Positions 18,871-31,018 of a stretch of 64,000 nt of DNA are shown piece by piece (position 1 is the stretch's first letter; every line of letters starts with the position of its first letter). The notes under the pieces were generated by a model, which was not told where the DNA came from, searched no databases, and saw nothing but the letters and a program-made list of their open reading frames with translations. The stretch covers positions 558,001-622,000 of the forward strand of contig OY987228.1 of the NCBI GenBank assembly GCA_963920705.1, read 5' to 3'. The translations under genes and the position numbers were made by a program. Origin of the DNA: Odiellus spinosus. Lineage: Eukaryota > Arthropoda > Arachnida > Opiliones > Phalangiidae.

Positions 18871-21800
18871 AGCTGTAGTTCCAACGCCCCCATCATTTTT
18901 CTAGGGATATTTTTGACTATAGCATTTTTCTATTTGAATTAATATTAATTGCTCTTAAACGGATAAGGGCACAGATACGACGCTAGTACCGTTGAATAGA
19001 TAATTAAATTATTAACAATATGTTTTAATTTCAGAAAGTTCCTATGTGTGTGAGGGAAGATATTAGCTGTAGTTCCAACGCCTAATCATTTTTCTAGGTA
19101 TATTTTTGATTATAGCATTTTTCTATTTGAATTAAAATTAATTGCTCTTAAACGGCTTAGGGCACAGATATGACTCTAGTACCGTTGGCTAGATAATTAA
19201 ATTCTTAACAATATGTTTTAATTTCAGAAGGTTCCTATGTGTGTGAGGGGAGATATTAGCTGTATCTCCAACCCTCCATATAATTAATTATATTTTTGAT
19301 TGTAGCATTTTTCTATTTGAATTAACATTAATTGCTCCAAAACGGCTTAGGGCACAGATATGACGCTAACATCGTTGGATAGACTATTAAATTCTTTACA
19401 ATATGTTTTATTTTCAGAAGGTTCCTATGTGTATGAGGGGAGATATTAGCTGTAGTTCAAACGCACCATCATTTTTCTAGGTATATTTTTGATTATAGCA
19501 TTTTTCTATTTGAATTAAAATTAGTGGCTCTTAAACGGCTTAGGGCACCGATATGACGCTAGTACCGTTGGAAATATAATTAAATTCTTAACATTATGTT
19601 TTAATTTCAGAAGGTTCCTATGTGTGTGAGGGGAGATATTAGCTGTAGTTCCAACGCCCCATCATTTTTCTAGGTATATTTTTGATTATAGCATTTTTAT
19701 ATTTGAATTAAAATTAATTGTTCTTAAACGGCTTAGGTCACAGATAAGACGCTAGTACCGTTGGCTAGATAATTAAATTCTTAACAATATGTTTTAATTT
19801 CAGAAGGTTCCTTTGTGTGTGAGGGGAGATATTAGCTGTATCTCCAACCCTCCATATAATTAATTATATTTTTGATTGTAGCATTTTTCTATTTGAATTA
19901 ATATTAATTGCTCCTAATCGGCTTAGGGCACAGATATGACGCTAGTATCGTTGGATAGATTATTAAACTCTTTACAATATGTTTTATTTTCAGAAGGTTC
20001 CTATGTGTGTGAGGGGAGATATTAGCTGTAGTTCAAACGCCCCATCCTTTTTCTAGGTATATTTTTGATTATAGCATTTTTCTATTTGAATTAAAATTAA
20101 GGGCTCTTAAACGGCTTAGGGCACCGATGTGACGCTAGTACCGTTGGAAATATAATTAAATTCTTAACAATATGTTTTAATTTCAGAAGGTTCCTATGTG
20201 TGTGAGGGGAGATATTAGCTGTAGTTCCAACGCCCAATCATTTTTCTAGGTATATTTTTGATTATAGCATTTTTCTATTTGAATTCAAATTAATTGCTCT
20301 TAAACGGCTTAGGGCACAGATATGACGCTTATTCCATTGGATAGATAATTAAATTCTTAACAATATGTTTTAATTTCAGAAGGTTCCTATGTTTGTGAGG
20401 GGAGATATTAGCTGTAGTTCCAACGCCCCATCATTTTTCTAGGTATATTTTGATTATAGCATTTTTCTATTTGAATTAAAATTAATGGCTCATAAACGGC
20501 TTAGGGCACAGATATGACGCTAGCACCGTTGGAAATATAATTAAACTCGAAACAATGTTTTAATTTTAGATGGTTCCTATTTGTGTGAGGGGAGATATTA
20601 GCAGTAGTTCCAACGCCCCATCATATTTTTGGTTTATTTTTGATTATAGCATTTTTCTATTTGAATTAAAATTAATTGTTCTTAAACGGCTTAGGGCACA
20701 GATATGACGATAATACCGTTGGATAGATAATTAAATTCTTAACAATATGTTTTAATTTCAGAAGGTTCCTATGTGTGTGAGGGGAGATATTAGCTGTAGT
20801 TCCAACGCTCCATAATTTTTGGAGGTATATTTTTGGTTATAGCATTTTTATATTTGAATTAAAATTAATTGTTCTTAAACGGCTTAGGTCACAGATAAGA
20901 CGCTAGTACCGTTGGCTAGATAATTAAATTCTTAACAATATGTTTTAATTTCAGAAGGTTCCTATGTGTGTGAGGGGAGATATTAGCTGTATCTCCAACC
21001 CTCCATATAATTAATTATATTTTTGATTGTAGCATTTTTCTATTTGAATTAATATTAATTGCTCCAAATCGGCTTAGGGCACAGATATGACGCTAGTATC
21101 GTTGGATAGATTATTAAACTCTTTACAATATGTTTTATTTTCAGAAGGTTCCTATGTGTGTGAGGGGAGATATTAGCTGTAGTTCAAACGCCCCATCCTT
21201 TTTCTAGGCATATTTTTGATTATAGCATTTTTCTATTTGAATTAAAATTAAGGGCTCTTAAACGGCTTAGGGCACCGATATGACGCTAGTACCGTTGGAA
21301 ATATAATTAAATTCTTAACAATATGTTTTAATTTCAGAAGGTTCCTATGTGTGTGAGGGGAGATATTAGCTGATTAGCTGTAGTTCCAACGCCCAATCAT
21401 TTTCTAGGTATATTTTTGATTATAGCATTTTTCTATTTGAATTCAAATTAATTGCTCTTAAACGGCTTAGGGCACAGATATGACGCTTATTCCATTGGAT
21501 AGATAATTAAATTCTTAACAATATGTTTTAATTTCAGAAGGTTTCTATGTGTGTGAGGGGAGATATTAGCTGTAGTTCCAACGCCCCATCATTTTTCTAG
21601 GTATATTTTTGATTATAGCATTTTTCTATTTGAATTAAAATTAATGGCTCATAAACGGCTTAGGGCACAGATATGACGCTAGCACCGTTGGAAATATAAT
21701 TAAACTCGAAACAATGTTTTAATTTTAGATGGTTCCTATTTGTGTGAGGGGAGATATTAGCAGTAGTTCCAACGCCCCATCATATTTTTGGTTTATTTTT

Positions 21801-24800
21801 GATTATAGCATTTTTCTATTTGAATTAAAATTAATTGTTCTTAAACGGCTTAGGGCACAGATATGACGCTAGTACCGTTGGATAGATAATTAAATTCTTT
21901 ACAATATGTTTTAATTTCAGAAGGTCCCTATGTGTGTGAGGGGAGATATTAGCTGTAGTTCCAACGCCCCATCATTTTTCTAGGTTAATTTTTGATTATA
22001 GCATTTTTCTATTTGAATTAAAATTAATTGCTCTTAAACGGCTTAGGGCACAGATATGACGCTAGTACCGTTGGATAGATACTTAAATTCTTAACAATAT
22101 GTTTTAATTTCAGAAGGCTCCTATGTCTATGAGGGGAGATATTAGATGTATTTCCAACTCTCCATATTATTTTTTAGGTATATTTTTGGTTATTGCATTT
22201 TTCTATTTGAATTAATATTAATTGCTCCAAAACGGCTTAGGGCACAGATATGTGCAATTACCGTTGGATAGATAATTAAATTATTAACAATATGTTTTAA
22301 TTTCAGAAGGTTCCTATGTGTGTGAGGGGAGATATTAGCTGTATTTCCAACTCCCCATATCTTTTTTTAGGGATATTTTTGATTATAGCATTTTTCTATT
22401 TGAATTAATATTAATTGCTCTTAAACGGCTTAGGGCACAGATATGACGCTTATTCCATTGGATAGATAATTAAATTCTTAACAATATGTTTTAATTTCAG
22501 AAGGTTCCTATGTGTGTGAGGGGAGATATTAGCTGTAGTTCCAACGCCCCATCATTTTTCTAGTTATATTTTTGATTATAGCATTTTTCTATTTGAATTA
22601 CAATTAATGGCTCATAAACGGCTTAGGGCACAGATATGACGCTAGCACCGTTGGAAATATAATTAAACTCGAAACAATGTTTTAATTTTAGATGGTTCCC
22701 ATTTGTGTGAGGGGAGATATTAGCAGTAGTTCCAACGCCCCATCATATTTTTGGTTTATTTTTGATTATAGCATTTTTCTATTTGAATTAAAATTAATTG
22801 TTCTTAAACGGCTTAGGGCACAGATATGACGCTAGTACCGTTGGATAGATAATTAAATTCTTAACAATATGTTTTAATTTCAGAAGGTTCCTATGTGTGT
22901 GAGGGGAGATATTAGCTGTAGTTCCAACGCCCAATCATTTTTCTAGGTATATTTTTGATTATAGCATTTTTCTATTTGAATTAAAATTAATTGCTCTTAA
23001 ACGGCGTAGGGCACAGATATGACGCTAATACCGTTGTATAGATAATTAAATTCTTAACAATATGTTTTAATTTCAGAAGGTTCCTATGTGTGTGAGGGGA
23101 GATATTGGCTGTAGTTCCAACGCCCATTCATTTTTCTAGTTTTTTTTTTTTATTATAGAATTTTTCTATTTGAATTAATATTAATTGCTCTTAAACGGCT
23201 TAGGGCACAGATATGACGCTAAAACCGTTGGATAGATAATTTAATTCTTAACAATATGTTTTAATTTCAGAAGGTTCCTATTTGTGTGAGGGGAGATATT
23301 AGCTGTAGTTCCAGCTCCCCATATCTTTTTTAGGTATATTTTTGATTATAGCATTTTTCTATTTGAATTAATATTAATTGCTCCAAAACGGCTTAGGGCA
23401 GAGATATGTGCAATTACCGTTGGATAGATACTTAAATTCTTAACAATATGTTTTAATTTCAGAAGGCTCCTATGTCTATGAGGGGAGATATTAGATGTAT
23501 TTCCAACTCTCCATATTATTTTTTAGGTATATTTTTGGTTATTGCATTTTTCTATTTGAATTAATATTAATTGCTCCAAAACGGCTTAGGGCACAGATAT
23601 GACGCTAGTACCGTTGGATATATAATTAAATTATTAACCACACGTTTTAATTTCAGAAAGATCCTATGTGTGTGAGGGGAGATATTAGCTGTATTTCCAG
23701 CTCCCCATATCATTTTTTAGGCATATTTTTGATTATAGCATTTTTCTATTTGAATTAATATTAATTGCTCCAAAACGGCTTAGGGCACAGATATGAGGCT
23801 AGTACCGTTGGATATATAATTAAATTATTAACCATATGTTTTAATTTCAGAAGGTTCCTATGTGTGTGAGGGGAGATATTAGCTGTATTTCCAACTCCCC
23901 ATATCTTTTTTTAGGGATATTTTTGATTATAGCATTTTTCTATTTGAATTAATATTAATTGCTCCAAAACGGCTTAGGGCACAGATATGTGCAATTACCG
24001 TTGGATAGATAATTAAATTCTAAACAATATGTTTTAATTTCAGAAGGTTCCTATGTGTGTGAGGGGAGATATTAGCTGTAGTTCCAACGCCCAATCATTT
24101 TTCTAGGTTTATTTTTGATTATAGCATTTATCTATTTGAATTAATATTAATTGCTCCAAAACGGCTTAGGGCACAGATATGACGCTAGTACCGTTGGCTA
24201 GATAATTAAATTCTTAACAATATGTTTTAATTTCAGAAAGTTCCTATTTGTGTGAGGGGAGATATTAGCTGTAGTTCCAACGCCCCATTTTTCTAGGTAT
24301 ATTTTTGACTAAAGCATTTTACTATTTGAATTAATATTGATTGCTCTTAAACGGATTAGGGCACAGATATGACGCTAGTACTATTGGATAGATAATTAAA
24401 TTATTAACAATATGTTTTAATTTCAGAAAGTTCCTATGTGTATGAGGGGAGATATTAGTGGTATTTCCAACTCCCCATATCATTTTTTAGGTATATTTTT
24501 GATTATTGCATTTTTCTATTTGAATTAATATTAATTGCTCCAAAACGGCTTAGGGCACAGATATGACGCTAGTACCGTTGGCTAGATAATTAAATTCTTA
24601 ACAATATGTTTTAATTTCAGAAGACTCCTATGTGTGTGAGGGGAGATATTAGCTTTAGTTCCAACGCCCCATAATTTTTGTAGGTATATTTTTGATTATA
24701 GCATTTTTCTATTTGAATTAATATTAATTGCTCCAAAACGGCTTAGGGCACAGATATGACGCTAGTATCGTTGGATAGATAATTAAATTCTTAACAATAT

Positions 24801-26920
24801 GTTTTATTTTCAGAAGGTTCTTATGTGTGTGAGGGAAGATATTAGCTGTAGTTCCAAAGCCCTGTCATTTTTGTAGGTATATTTTTGATTATAGCATTTT
24901 TCTATTTGAATTAATATTAATTGCTCTTAAACGGATTAGGGCACAGATATGACGCTAGTACTATTGGATAGATAATTAAATTATTAACAATATGTTTTAA
25001 TTTCAGAAAGTTCCTATGTGTATGAGGGGAAATATTAGCTGTATTTCCAACTCCCCATATCATTTTTTAGGTATATTTTTGATTATTGCATTTTTCTATT
25101 TGAATAAATATTAATTGCTCCAAAACGGCTTAGGGCACAGATATGACGCTAGTACCGTTGGCTAGATAATTAAATTCTAAACAATATGTTTTAATTTCAG
25201 AAGGTTCCTATGTGTGTGAGGGGAGATATTGGCTGTAGTTCCAACGCCCATTCATTTTTCTAGGTTTTTTTTTTTTTTGATTGTAGAATTTTTCTATTTG
25301 AATTAATATTAATTGCTCCAAAACGGCTTAGGGCACAGATATGACGCTAGCATCGTTGAATAGATAATTAAATTCTTAACAATATGTTTTATTTTCAGAA
25401 GGTTCTTATGTGTGTGAGGGAAGATATTAGCTGTAGTTCCAAAGCCCTGTCATTTTTGTAGGTATATTTTTGATTATAGCATTTTTCTATTTGAATTAAT
25501 ATTAATTGCTCCAAAACGGCTTAGGCACAGATATGACGCTAGTACCGTCGGCTAGATAATTAAATTCTAAACAATATGTTTTAATTTCAGAAGGTTCCTA
25601 TTTGTGTGAGGGGAGATATTAGCTGTAGTTCCAACGCCCCATCATTTTTCTAGGTATATTTTTGACTATAGCATATTTCTATTTGAATTAATATTAATTT
25701 CTCTTAAACGGATTAGGGCACAGATATGACGCTAGTACCGTTGAATAGATAATTAAATTATTAACAATATGTTTTAATTTTAGAAAGTTCCTATGTGTAT
25801 GAGGGGAGATATTAGCTGTATTTCCAACTCCCCATATCATTTTTTAGGTATATTTTTGATTATAGCATTTTTCTATTTGAATTAATATTAATTTCTCTTA
25901 AACGGCTTAGGGCACAGATATGACGCTACTACCGTTGGATAGATAATTTAATTCTTAACAATATGTTTTTTTTTCAGAAGGTTCCTATGTGTGTGAGGGG
26001 AGATATTAGCTGTAGTTCCAACTCCCCATCATTTTTCTAGGTATATTTTTGATTATAGCATTTTTCTATTTGAATTAAAATTAATGGCTCTTAAACGCCT
26101 TAGGGCACAAATATGACGCTAGTACCGTTGGATAGATAATTAAATTCTTAACAATATGTTTTAATTTCAGAAGGTTCCTATGTGTGTGAGGGGAGATATT
26201 AGCTGTATTTCCAACCCTACATATAATTAATTATATTTTTGATTGTAGAATTTTTCTATTTGAATTAATATTAATTGCTCCAAAACGGCTTAGGGCACAG
26301 ATATGACGCTAGTACCGTTGGCTAGATAATTAAATTCTTAACAATATGTTTTAATTTCAGAAGGTTTGTATGTGTGTGAGGGGAGATATTAGCTGTAGTT
26401 CCAACGCCCCATCATTTTTCTAGGTATATTTTTGATTATAGCATTTTTCTATTTGAATTAAAATTAATGGATCTTAAACGGCTTAGGGAACAGATATGAC
26501 GCTAGTACCGTTCGATAAATAATTTAATTCTAAACAATATGTTTTAATTTCAGAAGGTTCCTATGTGTGTGAGTGGAGATATTAGCTGTAGTTCCAACGC
26601 CCAATCATTTTTCTAGGTTTATTTTTGATTATAGCATTTTTCTATTTGAATTAAAATTGCTCTTAAACGGCTTAGGGCACAGATATGACGCTAGTACCGT
26701 TGGATAGATAATTTAATTCTTAACAATATGTTTTAATTTCAGAAGGTTCCTATTTGTGTGAGGGGAGATATTAGCTGTAGTTCCAACGCCCCATTTTTCT
26801 AGGTATATTTTTGACTAAAGCATTTTTATATTTGAATTAATATTGATTGCTCTTAAACGGATTAGGGCACAGATATGACGCTAGTACTATTGGATAGATA
26901 ATTAAATTATTAACAATATG
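18871..26920. repeat. Satellite array, block 1 (about 191-bp monomer)
   Basis: About 42 tandem monomers. Successive CCTATGTGTG landmarks fall at 19,041, 19,234, 19,424 and 19,617, a period of 190-193 bp. The monomer is AT-rich, with conserved phrases TGTGTGAGGGGAGATATTAG, CGGCTTAGGGCACAGATATG and TTTTAATTTCAGAAGG. Variants differ mainly after 'gtagttccaac': some read 'gccccatcatttttctagg', others 'cctccatataattaatt'. A local duplication of about 1.16 kb (six units) is visible, with matching variants at 20,577 and 21,734. The block ends at the Polinton insertion. Confidence 0.97.
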
Positions 26921-26974
26921 AGAGAAGGGGCTGCCCTTTGGCGGATTTCCGAATCCGTCCCTTCCCCCTTTTTC

Positions 26975-27235
26975 TCCCCCCCTACAAATTTCGCCCCCAT
27001 TCCTACCCCCTTAAAATCCGCCAACCGGGAGCACTTTTTCCTCTTCCCTTCCCCCCTTAAAGTCCGTCATTGGGTAGCACTTTTTCCCCTTCCCTTCCCC
27101 CCCCCCTTAAAATCCGTCAACAGGGAGCACTTTTCCCCCTTCCCTTCCCCCTCCTAGAATCCGCCATCAGGGAGCACTCTCGCCCCCCACCGGCCCCCCT
27201 AAAATCTGCCAACGGGTAGCATTCCGGTACCCTCT
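26975..27235. repeat. Subterminal pyrimidine-rich tandem repeats, left TIR
   Basis: About five units of 50-60 bp, each made of 'aaaatccgccaac', 'gggagcac' and a long C/T run (CTTCCCTTCCCCCC). The complementary strand is a series of GGGGAAGGG tracts that could form G-quadruplexes. Open frames through it are artefacts of composition. Confidence 0.85.
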
Positions 27236-27960
27236 GTGTCTCGTTCTTCCTGTAGGTCTCCCAGAAAAAGATGGGCTTAAAATCAGCTTCAGCTATACCA
27301 ACCCCTGTAGGTCTGCGGCTAGAAAAAGATAGGCTTCAAAGATAGGCTTCAACATAAATAAAAACCACAGTTTCAAAGACAAAGTCTTGTAAAAATCATT
27401 TTTATTGTTGCAAATTATACATTTTTATTTAATATTGCAACTCAAGGCTTCTTTTAGATTGCGTCGTTGCGAGAATACCAACAAATTAGCGACTCTTAAA
27501 GAGCACCTACGTCTCACAAATGCATTTTTATTGACAAATATCTTACTCGCTATACATTTTAGTTCCATTATAACAATTTATATCCATTTTAGTTCGCAAT
27601 TTATACGCATTATTTTTTACACAATCCAACTTTTCCCGACCGTAGCCGATATTTGAAATCTTGTCTTCATCTTAGCGAGAAATGATCAACACGTGTTTGA
27701 AATCGCAAGTTTCTTAACCAAATTAAATATCAAATAGCAACTAACATACACTAAGCAAATACAAGGTTAATAGAATAAATATCTACCCATTAGCTCAAAA
27801 TCTCAAAAAAATACCGTTAATTTAAAATATTAGCTCACTTTTTTTCCAAGTATAACATCGATGCGACTCGTTCAGTTGGGGTACGGTCGAGTGTATGGCC
27901 CGTACGTAAAATCCTGGCGCTACATTCCAACGATTTACAATGGCATGGGAGTTCCGAGTT

Positions 27961-28080
27961 TTATTCCGCAGTGATTGATTTGTTTACCGCGAATTCGAAA
28001 AAAAATTCCATCCTTTGCCGGATAGTCACGGCATCAGCCGCACCCCGAATCTTTTGTAATCTCCCCTTCTTTTTCGGCAT
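27961..28080 (-). CDS. Possible 39-aa basic peptide in the left TIR
   Basis: An ATG frame begins with a Lys/Arg-rich start (MPKKKGRLQKIRG) resembling a nuclear localisation signal. In the right TIR the same frame (36,159-36,305) is 48 residues because a T-run is one base longer. The context around the ATG is weak and no family is recognised. It may be chance. Confidence 0.22.
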   Translation of the reverse strand: MPKKKGRLQKIRGAADAVTIRQRMEFFFEFAVNKSITAE

Positions 28081-28424
28081 GGGGTCCAGCTACGTTTCAA
28101 CGAAATAGCGGTTACTCGTAGGGTTCACCGCCCAGGGTCCCGTCCTTTTCTTAAATCCTTTTTCCTTATGGCTTGGAACTTTTCAATGTTATTTCACCTT
28201 TTCCGTATAGCAGGCCGTCAGTACTGTTCCTCAACACCGTTTTCTATGTCCTCTCTACCTTTTTTCCCTCGCCGGTGGTCTAAAATATCGTCTGTAAACA
28301 GGTTGGGTAAGCGTATATAAATAGCTACACCTCGGAGTTTAACCTTAAAATACACTTTGCACTTGTACAAAAACTAGTACGCTTCCTTCTGCTAAAAAAA
28401 AGTTCAATTATACGTGAAAGGCGA

Positions 28425-28616
28425 TTATACGCGGCTATGGTTTAACGATTGAACGGTGTTTGGTTTCAAGTCGATCTTTATGTCATAGTGTTGAACCCAA
28501 AAATTCATAAATTCAAGAACACCGATAACTATCAAAAGGGTTAATAGGAGGATAAGATTTTGTGGTTTTTTATCCAAAATTCTCGAGAGAGCTGTAGATT
28601 CGGCCGGTATGTCCAT
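28425..28616 (-). CDS. Small single-pass membrane protein in the left TIR (63 aa)
   Basis: The frame starts at an ATG in good translation-start context (ACCAAGATGG). It codes for a polar N-terminus of about 20 residues, a strongly hydrophobic segment (LILLLTLLIVIGVLEFMNFW) and a polar C-terminus of about 20 residues. An essentially identical copy lies in the right TIR; both read outward towards the element ends. No family is recognised; a membrane-active accessory protein is one possibility. The element carries two copies because the gene lies wholly within the TIR. Confidence 0.55.
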   Translation of the reverse strand: MDIPAESTALSRILDKKPQNLILLLTLLIVIGVLEFMNFWVQHYDIKIDLKPNTVQSLNHSRV

Positions 28617-28776
28617 CTTGGTGGTTTAGAGTCAAGTGTCGCTTCTTTTGCAAGTCAATCGCGAGGTCACTACGCGAACCGCGCGCGCGAAGGGTGGTGG
28701 ACTATCACCGCGAATCGCGAACCGCGGCGCGTTAATTATAATCGCGAGACGTTCATACACGTAAAACACGTTCAGG

Positions 28777-29260
28777 AAGAATTACCAAAACTATGCGTTT
28801 ACATAATCTAGACTAAAGCGACCTTTGGCAATGTTTTCACCATATCTGCATTGACAATTATATATCAATCCGTTAGGGGATCCCACGTTATATCGAGGGG
28901 GTATTGGAAATTTAAAGTTACGCTTTTTAACGGTCTTGGGATTCGCAAACACTCGGTTTTACGTTGATGGGGAGTTATATTTCCACAAACAAGTGCACTT
29001 TTGAAATAATTTTCCCGACGAAAAAGTACCAAATGGTCATAATTTAAACTCACCTGTTTTCATAGAATTTGAGCTGCTTCTTTTTTTGTAAGAGAGATAA
29101 GTGTAGGTGTAGACGTAGGTTTAAATGAAAAAACCCAATTATTATAGAAAACAAAACATTTTATTGAAAAATTCTTACAAACCATACATTATTTAAACAT
29201 GGTTAAACATTCACTTTTAAAGGGTTAAGAAATTTATTTGTATACTATGTCAAACTTCTT
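28777..29260. other. Spacer between left TIR and protease gene
   Basis: Non-coding. It contains a minus-strand AATAAA polyadenylation signal at 29,165-29,160, just past the protease stop, suited to ending the whole minus-strand gene cluster. No polymerase fragment was seen. Confidence 0.6.
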
Positions 29261-29716
29261 TTACACATGCGTACGCAGTCGTAGGACATGCTTTACGAAT
29301 CTTCTGGCGATCTTCGTGTCATTTAGCTGATGATTCTTAGAAAATCCTTTCAAGAATGTTTTGTTGCTTTTACGATGGCTTCTATGAATGAGGTAAAGGG
29401 CGCTGTACGGCCCGCAAACGTCGCTTTCGAGACTCTGAAGTTGTCTTTTTCCCCAGGACCATTTCCGGCAGTTGGAGTTTAGAAATTTACGGATGGCTGG
29501 TATAAATGGTTGTAAGCCAAAGCTGTCAAAGTAGTGGCCTTTACGAAAACCGTCGATAAATACAGCCACCCAATGCGATCCACGGTCATGTTGTCGGTCA
29601 AAGTTAATAACCAGAGCTGTAGGGTATTTGGTTATTTTAGAAGGTAGTCTATCTGACGGGTAAACACCCGAGAAACAAGGTGTTTTTGATAAAGCGTAAA
29701 TCAACTTTCCGGCCAT
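29261..29716 (-). CDS. Polinton cysteine protease (adenain-like)
   Basis: A 151-residue maturation protease of the adenovirus-type (C5-like) fold, expected to process virion proteins. The catalytic set is visible in order: His48 in GSHWVAVF, Asp64 in YFDSFG, Gln94 in RQLQS and Cys101 in SDVCGPYS. The ATG overlaps the stop of the major capsid gene (TAATG), so the two genes are directly coupled. The frame is intact. Confidence 0.93.
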   Translation of the reverse strand: MAGKLIYALSKTPCFSGVYPSDRLPSKITKYPTALVINFDRQHDRGSHWVAVFIDGFRKGHYFDSFGLQPFIPAIRKFLNSNCRKWSWGKRQLQSLESDVCGPYSALYLIHRSHRKSNKTFLKGFSKNHQLNDTKIARRFVKHVLRLRTHV

Positions 29717-31011
29717 TAATAATCGACAATAACGTTCCTATTTTTATCAATCTGAATCAGGCTCTGAAACTCCGAATAGACCACGCAGACAACAGCGTCA
29801 GGCAAGACTGAGGCGAATCCCAAGTCCAAACGCAACTGACCTTGTCTAACCGGATTCCAATGATTACTGTTTTTTGCAGAAATGTCTGGCGTCAAATCGA
29901 ACGCGTAAAATGTAGATCCATTGGCGTACTCGAACGGTGAAATGTCATTACCGTTGTCCCCGTAATGTATTCCGCAACCCGAAAAGATCGTATAATACTC
30001 TCTCATAAACAGCTTTTTAGTAAAATTTGGGGACAAGGCCTTCGAAGGAACCTGGTCGTTATCAACGTACAAGGCCAAATGGTTTAAGTCGTAGTGCTTA
30101 AAGTTGAATGGGTTGTCGGCGTAACTACCTTTGAACGCTTTGTTGGAGACCAAACCAATTATGACCCTCGTAGGTAAAGCGCCCAAGTATATATTGTCGA
30201 AACTCTGAATTTGGGTGAGCGCCGCCAGGGTTTTCGTTTTAATCTCCGTACGGGTAAAATTATACTGGGCCGCACTCCGGGCTAGAGCCGCTTCGTGCGC
30301 TAACAGTATTTTAGGGCTAAGTTTGACTTTACGGACGTTCAAGCCGTCTTGTTTGTGATTAATTTTGCAGTCTTTTAGACTCGCGGTTTCTTTGAGCATT
30401 AGAACAAATGCATCCTTGTTTCTTGCGAAAGACACTTTAACATCAACACCGTTCATCAGAAATTCAGGAATGTTAAAAACGTCGCAAAACACTGGGCAGT
30501 AAAATTCAATGTCAATAGATTTTTCAACGGCTTTTTTTCTAATGAGAAATCCCGCGTTGTTGGTCAGGTCATCCATCTTTCCACCCTCGTCTTTGACCCA
30601 GCCGGCGGAAATCAGATGTGAGGTTTTGGCGTCCGCCCCGTAATTTAAGAGCGATTCAATGTAGGCACGATAAGAGTAATTGTTTGCAGCGGGTGTCACT
30701 AGAGTTGATCCGAAATATATTTCGCAAGTACGCCACAACGCGTGAGCGGCGTTGTTTACGAGACCTATTACAGCGTCGTCCGGCAATATACCACCATCGT
30801 CTTTGGTAACACTGAGACGAGTATAATGCATAGTGTGCGCCAAATCAATATAGTAGTCGCCATTGCCTGGAATTTGGTATTCAACAGTTGAGCTATCGTT
30901 TAGAGCAGATAAAGGTTTGTACCAAGTACATTGTGAATGTTCGATGCTGGTCTGGGTGGGTGTTGGTGCGAAAATGTCGAGTTCGCTCTTAAGAGCTTCG
31001 AGGGATAACAT
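29716..31011 (-). CDS. Polinton major capsid protein (double jelly-roll type)
   Basis: 431 residues, intact, with an ATG at 31,011. The sequence resembles the widespread metazoan proteins annotated as F54H12.2-like, which belong to Polintons and are regarded as the hexon-like major capsid protein. Typical phrases are NNAAHALWRTCEIYFG near residue 90 and YYTIFSGCGIHYGDNGNDIS near residue 345. It would form the icosahedral shell. It sits between the basic peptide gene and the protease, as in related elements. Assignment is by family recall and context; no fold was computed. Confidence 0.82.
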   Translation of the reverse strand: MLSLEALKSELDIFAPTPTQTSIEHSQCTWYKPLSALNDSSTVEYQIPGNGDYYIDLAHTMHYTRLSVTKDDGGILPDDAVIGLVNNAAHALWRTCEIYFGSTLVTPAANNYSYRAYIESLLNYGADAKTSHLISAGWVKDEGGKMDDLTNNAGFLIRKKAVEKSIDIEFYCPVFCDVFNIPEFLMNGVDVKVSFARNKDAFVLMLKETASLKDCKINHKQDGLNVRKVKLSPKILLAHEAALARSAAQYNFTRTEIKTKTLAALTQIQSFDNIYLGALPTRVIIGLVSNKAFKGSYADNPFNFKHYDLNHLALYVDNDQVPSKALSPNFTKKLFMREYYTIFSGCGIHYGDNGNDISPFEYANGSTFYAFDLTPDISAKNSNHWNPVRQGQLRLDLGFASVLPDAVVCVVYSEFQSLIQIDKNRNVIVDY

Positions 31012-31018
31012 TATTTTA

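Larger units (their letters stand above)
26921..28776 (+). repeat. Polinton left terminal inverted repeat (about 1,856 bp)
   Basis: It matches 35,463-37,317 in reverse with only scattered differences, for example an A-run of 8 versus 9 at about 27,998 and 'tataaatag' versus 'tagaaatag' near 28,320. Such similarity over 1.85 kb indicates recent insertion or copy correction. The inner boundary is at 'gttcagg', after which the two sides diverge at once. Confidence 0.95.

Noticed and set aside
26918..27157. Proline/phenylalanine-rich open frame at the Polinton left end (and 37,021-37,392 at the right)
   Set aside because: It reads the C-rich subterminal repeats and starts in or beside the satellite flank; a composition artefact.
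27405..27656. 83-codon open frame in the left TIR (copy at 36,584-36,835)
   Set aside because: It is present twice only because the TIRs are identical; it starts at TTG, has AT-driven composition and no recognisable feature.
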